From NCBI GenBank assembly GCA_003024985.2, contig PXIH01S0016602.1: DNA of 11,951 nucleotides. One strand, 5' to 3'. The translations under genes and the position numbers were made by a program. The first letter of the stretch is position 1. Every line of letters begins with the position of its first letter. A model generated the notes under the pieces. The model was not told the origin of the DNA. It saw nothing but the letters and a program-made list of their open reading frames with translations, and did no database searches. The stretch comes from Euperipatoides rowelli. Taxonomy: Eukaryota; Onychophora; Udeonychophora; Euonychophora; Peripatopsidae. Positions 7,425 to 11,951 of this stretch are shown in pieces.

Positions 7425-7805
7425 ATTCTAATGTACCTATTCCTACCAAGATTTCTATCGGAAATGGTCCACATAAATCCATATGGAGTAACTTTAAGGG
7501 CTGCAATACCTGTTTCATTGGTTAATTTTGATGATGATGACAAAATCACCAGCAAAAAATCAATGCATTCTATTCGTTCCTGTGGTTGGTAATTCAGGCC
7601 AATCACAATATTTTCTTTCCTCATCCAATCTATGTATTCCGTGCTTATATGTTCCAACCTCCTATGCCTTATGAATGCTTTGGGAGATTTCAGTGCTCCT
7701 TTCCAAGCCTTCTCTCCCATTCCACCCAGCTATTATGGATAAACGCAAGGATAGTCCATAAATTGTGACTCTCTCATGATTGAATGTCACCGAATTGAAT
7801 TGGTT
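7425..7805 (-). pseudogene. Copia GAG-pre-integrase and start of integrase, frameshifted
   Basis: Right after the MITE the minus strand reads VTFNHERVTIYGLSLRL. A second frame (from 7720) gives HRRLEHISTEYIDWMRKENI and then QPQERIECIDF, matching the zinc-binding GAG-pre-integrase domain: His 19 and His 24 and Cys 52 of that frame are present, and the last Cys is Phe 55. Another frameshift near 7535 leads to KQVLQPLKLLHMDLCGPFPI, the start of the integrase core, where the Asp of H-M-D-L-C-G-P is the first acidic residue of the D,D-35-E triad. Similarity ends near 7425, before the second Asp and Glu. At least two frameshifts. Confidence 0.85.
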
Positions 7806-8003
7806 AATCGATTTAGGGTTCGGAAGTAATGCAATACATGTAGTGCCACTACTGTAGCACACTACTTTTTTAAGTAGTGAATGAGTAGTTTCACTACATT
7901 TACAGCAGAGTAGTTTTATTTGTAGTACACTATAAAAAAGGTAGTTGTAGTGATTGATATATTTTCCCTCTAACCAATAATTAATTTTCTTCTGGAAATA
8001 GAC

Positions 8004-8070
8004 TACAGATTAGTAAAACCAACACCACACAACTTTTTAGGCAAAAATCCAATCCAAAGGCTAATCTGTA
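8004..8070. repeat. 10-bp inverted repeat inside the MITE
   Basis: TACAGATTAG (8004-8013) is the exact reverse complement of CTAATCTGTA (8061-8070), with a 47-base loop. A second small stem nearby pairs AAACTGT (8094-8100) with ACAGTTT (8107-8113). Both lie in the unique centre of the element, away from the terminal GTAGT clusters. Confidence 0.6.
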
Positions 8071-8418
8071 TTTTTTTTCTATTACCTAACTAGAAACTGT
8101 TTTAAGACAGTTTTTCTGTTTTCACTACACAATGATTTCATGTTATCAGATGATGTCCTCATGCATTATCAAACTCAGTTCAACCCATTTGATCCATACG
8201 TCTTAAAATTAATCACAAATATTATGAATTAAGAAGAGATTGGATCTTAAAATAAAGTAAAGAGAATACTAATGTAACAGTATTACATTCTTGTCAAATT
8301 TACAATTTACCCTTTTTAATATAAATATAACGGAGAATTTCATGATTAAGGGAAAACCTTTTAGAAACAAAAAAACTATCTAAATATTCAGCATCAAACC
8401 TATATTTTTTAATAACTT

Positions 8419-8438
8419 TATACAGTATATACTGTATA
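8419..8438. repeat. Perfect 20-bp palindrome
   Basis: TATACAGTAT at 8419-8428 is followed immediately by its reverse complement ATACTGTATA. It lies inside the MITE about 75 bases before the right-hand GTAGT cluster. TACAGTA words recur elsewhere in the window, so low-complexity bias contributes. Confidence 0.8.
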
Positions 8439-8633
8439 CATTTACTGTACTTTTAAACATCTATTTTACAAAAGGTTGATTTAGAAAGTAATTTTTTGAA
8501 AAATTACTTTTGTAAAGTAGTTGTAGTTAACTACTTTTCAAAAAATGTAGTTATAGTTGTAGATAACTACTTTTATGCAAGTGTTAGTTGTAGTTGTAGC
8601 TCACTACTTTTTAAAAATAGTTTCCTAAACTCT

Positions 8634-8973
8634 GTTGGTTTTCTTACCGACATCAAATTACCTTTGAGCTTCGGAGCGTGCAGAACATTGTGTAATCTGG
8701 TTTTGACATTTCCATCGTTTGTATATAGTGTCCTTCATGAAACACCCTTAGCTGGCGCTGTAATTTTCCTACCACTTTCTGTCATTTGCACCTCCCAGTG
8801 GATTTCTGAGTGTCAATCATCCCTTCTGCTTTAGATATCATATGTTCCATGCATCCTATGTCTAGATTCCAGCTTTCAGTCATTAAGGATTCAATTCCTG
8901 TCTGTTCATCAGATTTAGCACTAAGCAAAACATCAACAATATGTAGTGTCTGAAGAACTGTAGTCACTAACAT
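8634..8973 (-). pseudogene. Copia aspartic protease, relic
   Basis: The minus-strand frame from 8973 reads LLSAKSDEQTGIESLMTESW and then NLDIGCMEHM. The copia protease active site is normally W-x-L-D-S-G-A-x-x-H-M; here the catalytic Asp 38 remains but the Ser after it is Ile 39. The frame is lost near 8790. It continues in another frame as VQMTESGRKITAPAKG, and then LHNVLHAPKLKGNLMSV, the L-x-x-V-L-Y-x-P-x-L-x-x-N-L-x-S-V end of the protease region, which stops at the MITE. It would process the Gag-Pol polyprotein in an active element. It is inactive here because of the frameshift and the active-site change. Confidence 0.85.
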
Positions 8974-8989
8974 AATTGCTAGGTTTCAA

Positions 8990-9166
8990 TAGTGAGTATA
9001 CCTTATTACCTTTCCAACGTATTGTAATGTGTTTTCTGAATATACAATATATAATGTCTCGTCTAAGGCCAGAATTGGTAATTAATTTCCCTATTATTCT
9101 ATAAAACATCATAGTATGACAGCCTTCTAAGCATATTACCAAATTAGGAAATTCCTTAAGGACAGT
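8990..9166 (-). pseudogene. Copia Gag fragment
   Basis: After a TGA at 9169-9167 the minus strand reads LKEFPNLVICLEGC and then RIIGKLITNSGLRRDI. This fits the end of the copia Gag (UBN2-type) domain, with its L-P-x-E-Y-x-x-L-V and V-x-x-x-L-x-x-E-x-x-R-R motifs. Shortly after, CIFRKHITIRWKGNKVYS may be a ruined CCHC knuckle, since one Cys, a His and the basic K-G-N tail are still in place; that last point is tentative. The rest of Gag upstream is not recognisable. Confidence 0.6.
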
Positions 9167-9483
9167 TCATAACTATGTGTAAATACACTAATCAGAAGTT
9201 ATAATTGGTATCTGTACATTTAATTGTTATTCATCTGAGCAAATGAAATATGAAGTTTTGTGTAGAACTCTCAACATAACTTCGAATTTTATATAGAATA
9301 ATTAAAATTAGTAATAATTTTACCGAAAAGTAGAGTTTTTATATTAATATAATGTATATTAGTGATAATTAGTTGGGTGTTAAACATATGTAGTGAAAGA
9401 GATAATGGATGGTGGTCCTGTTTTGACATAAGTAATAATTGCAGTCAAATTTGTTTCTTATGCTGAATATTACTTTGAGGCAA

Positions 9484-9495
9484 GGGGGGGGGGGG
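9484..9495. repeat. Poly-G tract (12 G)
   Basis: Twelve consecutive G in a strongly AT-rich context. Shorter G runs occur at 1269-1278 (10 G) and 3915-3921 (7 G), all on the plus strand. Confidence 0.95.
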
Positions 9496-10163
9496 AAGTA
9501 GGAGTGAAACAAGGGTAGAGTAGTTACCGCATATGGGAGATGGCAAAGATAAGCTGAATTCTCTAACAAAATTGTTTCAGTTGTTTTTGATGGTTTTTAA
9601 GCTGTTCTTAATAATTTTGTTATAATTCATTTGTATCATTATTTATAGTAATCTAATATTAAATTAAATTTTATTTAATTGTGACCACACCTGAATACAT
9701 AAGTGTAAATTTAAAGAAAATGTACCTGTTTGACTATTGACATTCAACATTTTATCATCTCATCAATTAAATATTATATTATATAAATGAAAAGTTAACC
9801 TTTATAAAATTATTTTAATAAACCCGATTGTGTTTATCCTTTGCATAAATTGTCTATTCAAAGACAGTGGAGGAAACAGATATTGTAAAAACAATTAGAT
9901 AAGGCGAGACTAGCCACAAAATGGCGGGACTACTAGTTGCTACATCCTTTTCTGCTGTTNTTTTTTTTTATTTTAATATATTAATATATGTTTTATAAAG
10001 TTTTAAATTAGAAATAGTTGGCCCTGCTCTGATTATTTTATTACTTTGTGTCTGCATACATAATTGTTGAATTATTCTAGAGAATTCAATTTCAGTTTAG
10101 GGTAACAAAAATTGAAATCTCTGTAGAATTTTAAGAAGAAAATTCAGATGGGCTTCAATCCTG

Positions 10164-10183
10164 TTTTTTTTTTTTTTTTTTTT
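10164..10183. repeat. Poly-T tract (20 T)
   Basis: An uninterrupted run of twenty T. It could be a homopolymer expansion or the tail of an old minus-strand retroposed sequence, but no such sequence is recognisable beside it. Confidence 0.9.
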
Positions 10184-10540
10184 GTAAACTACAGCTTCAG
10201 ACCCCATTATATTAGGATCATTTAAGCCCAATTTCTGTTTATCTACACACTTCTATTTAATTTACACACTGTATTTGTGTTCTATCTTTATCTATCTACA
10301 GTATTTATCTGTCTTTACATTAAGTATTTACAGTACCATACTTAAGCTGCATACCTATTCGATCTGCTTAAACTTTATGTTTAAATAGATTTGTTATATA
10401 CCTGTACATGTAAGTTGGAATAGATGTGCAAATTGTGTATTTATTCATGTATATCTTCAGTTTTTTATATTAATTTTGTTCTGTTTATATCTGTTGATTA
10501 TATTTTTTTCTGGTTGAGCAAGTTTTTGGTTGTTGAGTTA

Positions 10541-10562
10541 TATGTGTTATTTAAATTTTCAG
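10541..10562 (+). promoter_or_regulatory. Splice acceptor of the VTA1 last exon
   Basis: A TTTTCAG acceptor ends at 10562, with a T-rich stretch upstream. Protein similarity to VTA1 begins immediately after it, which supports this AG. Cutting here leaves one base (10563) to complete a codon split by the intron. AG dinucleotides a few bases downstream (10572, 10578) would remove conserved residues, so they are less likely. Confidence 0.75.
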
Positions 10563-10711
10563 GGGGTATGCAGCTGCAGCCTGAAGACTTTACTAAAGCT
10601 CAGAAATACTGCAAATATGCTGGAAGTGCTCTACAATATGAGGATGTCGCTACTGCAATTGACAATTTACAAAAGGCATTACAGCTACTGACTATGGGAA
10701 GAAAAAGCTAA
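10563..10711 (+). CDS. VTA1: VTA1 (LIP5) last coding exon, C-terminal domain
   Basis: VTA1 (vertebrate LIP5) is a cytosolic cofactor of the AAA ATPase VPS4. It binds VPS4 through its C-terminal VSL domain and stimulates ESCRT-III disassembly in multivesicular-body sorting, cytokinesis and related membrane scission. The exon encodes about 49 residues ending at the TAA at 10709-10711. The stretch QPEDFTKAQKYCKYAGSALQ followed by YEDVATAIDNLQKALQLLT is a very close match to the family C-terminus: the K-Y-C-K-Y-A-x-S-A-L-x-Y-E-D helix, then the A-x-x-N-L-x-K-A-L-x-L-L helix, which form the dimeric VPS4-binding domain. The ending MGRKS is the usual short polar tail. The frame is open and undamaged, unlike its surroundings. 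The N-terminal MIT-like domain and linker must lie in exons outside or unrecognised in this window. Regions upstream in the same open frame (10424-10562) are intron read-through. Confidence 0.93.
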
Positions 10712-11016
10712 AAGAAAATCGTAATTTCATTCATACACTGTACCTTTAATTTTGTGTTTCTTTAAGTGTGGGTGTGTCTGCATTTCAAAGAAATGATGAG
10801 TAACTGTAATTTACAGCTTTGCTTTAATTCAAGTCAAATTTAAAATAATTCAAAACAAGGAGTGTATCTGTTCTATAATGATCAGCTTCTATCTTTCAGA
10901 TTATTCTGAAATCAGCCTCTGTTTAATGAAGGCCCATTATTTTAATTTCATAATACTGTCAACAAAGAATTAAACCATCAGAAACTCTATACTGTATTTA
11001 AATCTTCNGTATATAT
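10712..11016 (+). other. Presumed VTA1 3' UTR
   Basis: It directly follows the VTA1 stop. An ATTAAA at 10969-10974 is a possible polyadenylation signal, about 260 bases after the stop. No other coding sequence was seen. The real transcript end could be farther down, in or beyond the MITE, since AATAAA also occurs at 11904, 11924 and 11940. Confidence 0.5.
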
Positions 11017-11430
11017 AGTAAAACCTGTCTTGAGAGACCCCTGCTATTAGAGACCACAATTTATTTGCACCAATCAATTTTTCACACAAATGACCTCTTA
11101 TTAAAGACCATCTTGCTAACGTGACCAGTGGCCAGCCTGTTTAAATTCCAAGCATTGAATTCAGCCTTTCTGTAAGACCACGAATTGTAGAAAGTGTGCC
11201 TTAAGTGTGTGTCTTTTTTTATTCACAGGCAAAATTAATAAGAAAAGTAAATTTAAACAAATCTGTAAATGCTAAAAATATAACATTGTACTGTATGTCA
11301 ATACCGTATTGGGATTTTTGAGAGAGCACTGTTTGTTGAAAAAAGGGCAAAGTTTATTTTAGAAACCACTCCTGTGAAAGACCTTTATTTTATAGCAGAA
11401 ATGGGTGGCCTTTCAAGACAGGCTTTCTTT
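11017..11430. mobile_element. Pogo/Tigger-like MITE
   Basis: The left end reads AGTAAAACCTGTCTTGAGAG (11017-11036) after a TATATA, and the right end around 11407-11430 is its inverted counterpart: CCTGTCTTGAGAGACC pairs with GGCCTTTCAAGACAGG at 14 of 16. Repeated GAGACC/AAGACC words follow in from the left end and mirror images precede the right end, a pattern of small pogo/Tigger- or mariner-related elements of the C-A-G-T-A-A-A-A-C-C-T type with TA target sites. The exact right boundary is unsure. No transposase is present. It may be transcribed as part of the VTA1 3' UTR. Confidence 0.7.
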
Positions 11431-11916
11431 TGAGAGACCGCTATTTNTAATACCCTGCTTATAACAAGATGACCCTAAATTCACAAAAATATAACCCTAG
11501 CATAACTTAGAACAAGACATAAATTGATATACTCTTCTCTTGTGTAAAATATAGGATTAAAAAATAGGTAAAAAATTAAATTACTGGTTATGTACTTTAT
11601 TAGATGTGTGTGTGTGGGGTTTTTGTACTAATTGCTTTTTGTTAAGAAGTAAGATTGCACTGGATTGCTATTTCCCCTCCGATAAACGAAAGGATAGCGG
11701 TTTCACTGTGCAGTTAACTACTTGAACTATTTTCTTTACAAGAGTGGGATAATTAGTAAGACTGTCCCCGAGGCTGGTGCTGTTCCCAGATAAACTAAGA
11801 TGCAATGGGGGCCTGGACAATTAATCTACCAATCTTCTCTGAATGGGGGATAAAATATAAACTAACAGCGTAACTAATTTTATTAAATTATACTGACTGA
11901 CAAAATAAATATAAAT
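11431..11916. other. Non-coding flank, with a more GC-balanced patch at about 11640-11860
   Basis: No coding similarity was found. TGAGAGACCGCTATT (11431-11445) repeats the start of the adjoining MITE in direct orientation, so a second, partial copy may begin here. The patch from 11640 to 11860 is richer in G and C than its surroundings and has two AATGGGGG words (about 11803 and 11842), but no family could be assigned. One undetermined base is at 11447. Confidence 0.45.
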
Positions 11917-11951
11917 ATAAGCAAATAAAAATATAAGCAAATAAAAATATA
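11917..11951. repeat. 16-bp tandem repeat running off the window end
   Basis: ATAAGCAAATAAAAAT is present twice in full (11917-11932 and 11933-11948) and begins a third time at 11949. The array is cut by the window edge, so its full length is unknown. Confidence 0.85.

Larger units (their letters stand above)
7814..8633. mobile_element. Probable hAT-type MITE inserted in the copia relic
   Basis: The copia protein stops near 8640 and resumes near 7805, so about 0.8 kb is inserted. Both ends carry many copies of a GTAGT/ACTAC motif: left about 7847-7955, right about 8513-8608 (for example GTAGTTGTAGTT). The left end starts TAGGGTTCGGAAGTA (7814), a hAT-like terminus. The reverse complement of the proposed right end (8633 backwards) starts AGAGTTTAGGAAACTA, matching it only partly. 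The adjoining 8-mers (7806-7813 and 8634-8641) agree at 4 of 8, so the target duplication is not established and the ends may be off by several bases. No coding sequence was seen. The superfamily call rests on the subterminal motif and left terminus. Confidence 0.55.
7425..9166 (-). mobile_element. Ty1/copia retrotransposon relic, minus strand, split by a hAT-like MITE
   Basis: Minus-strand pieces occur in copia order: Gag (about 9166-8990), aspartic protease (8973 to about 8634), then after the MITE, GAG-pre-integrase (about 7805-7530) and the first part of the integrase core (about 7518-7425). The element stops before the rest of integrase, RT and RNase H. No LTR was recognised at either side, so it is an internal fragment. 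Gag before protease before integrase before RT is the Ty1/copia arrangement. Confidence 0.8.
9167..10540. other. AT-rich non-coding DNA, probable VTA1 intron
   Basis: No coding similarity was recognised. It contains a run of twelve G (9484-9495), a run of twenty T (10164-10183), a short stem at 9662-9680 and one undetermined base at 9960. It leads directly into the splice acceptor of the VTA1 last exon, so it is most likely intron. Confidence 0.6.

Noticed and set aside
7395-7768. Plus-strand frames at 7395-7592 and 7586-7768
   Set aside because: They lie opposite the copia GAG-pre-integrase and integrase relic and show no similarity of their own.
8496-8834. 112-codon plus-strand frame
   Set aside because: It runs across the GTAGT-rich MITE end and the antisense of the copia protease; its Val- and Tyr-rich start is the translated repeat.
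9369-9569. Minus-strand 66-codon frame with a run of Pro
   Set aside because: The Pro run is the translated poly-G tract; nothing else supports coding.
10424-10562. Start of the 95-codon frame as the N-terminus of a protein
   Set aside because: VTA1 similarity starts only after the acceptor at 10561-10562; the upstream part is hydrophobic read-through of T-rich intron.
1-11951. CRISPR array, riboswitch, bacterial operon or defence system
   Set aside because: No regularly spaced repeats with unique spacers, no bacterial signals, and the gene content is animal plus retrotransposons.

Overview
The window looks like AT-rich nuclear DNA of an invertebrate animal. The evidence is one recognisable spliced host exon (the last coding exon of VTA1/LIP5), long non-coding stretches full of homopolymer runs, and decayed transposons of typical animal families (LINEs, Ty3/gypsy, Ty1/copia, hAT, a pogo/Tigger-like MITE). 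There are no bacterial operons, ribosome binding sites or CRISPR arrays. The sequence does not fix the species.

Layout, left to right. 1-1311 is AT-rich non-coding DNA with nothing recognised. 1312-1413 is a near-perfect long inverted repeat. About 1687-4690 is a decayed LINE on the minus strand, with endonuclease, linker containing an (AAT)n run, reverse transcriptase and C-terminal part in order. It is split by a 473-bp hAT element (2337-2809) that keeps degenerate terminal repeats, a degraded 8-bp target duplication and a piece of transposase. 4933-5481 (+) is a Ty3/gypsy-like gag relic with one intact CCHC zinc knuckle. 5743-7368 (+) is a second LINE: ORF1 (PHD finger, coiled coil, RRM-like domain), then the first residues of ORF2, then the ORF2 C-terminal region. 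The catalytic middle of ORF2 is missing. About 7425-9166 (minus) is a Ty1/copia relic (gag, protease, GAG-pre-integrase, start of integrase), split by a probable hAT-type MITE at about 7814-8633. 9167-10562 is non-coding and reads as intron leading to the VTA1 terminal exon at 10563-10711 (+). Downstream are the presumed 3' UTR, a MITE at 11017-11430 and AT-rich flank ending in a 16-bp tandem repeat.

Only the VTA1 exon looks functional. Every transposon reading frame has stops, frameshifts or lost catalytic or metal-binding residues. The mobile elements do not form a working system with each other or with VTA1; they appear to be successive insertions in or beside a long VTA1 intron, and the two nested cases give a relative order of insertion. 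I found no convincing new biological system. The points most worth checking are the two nested insertions, the internally deleted PHD-type LINE, and the 1312-1413 hairpin.
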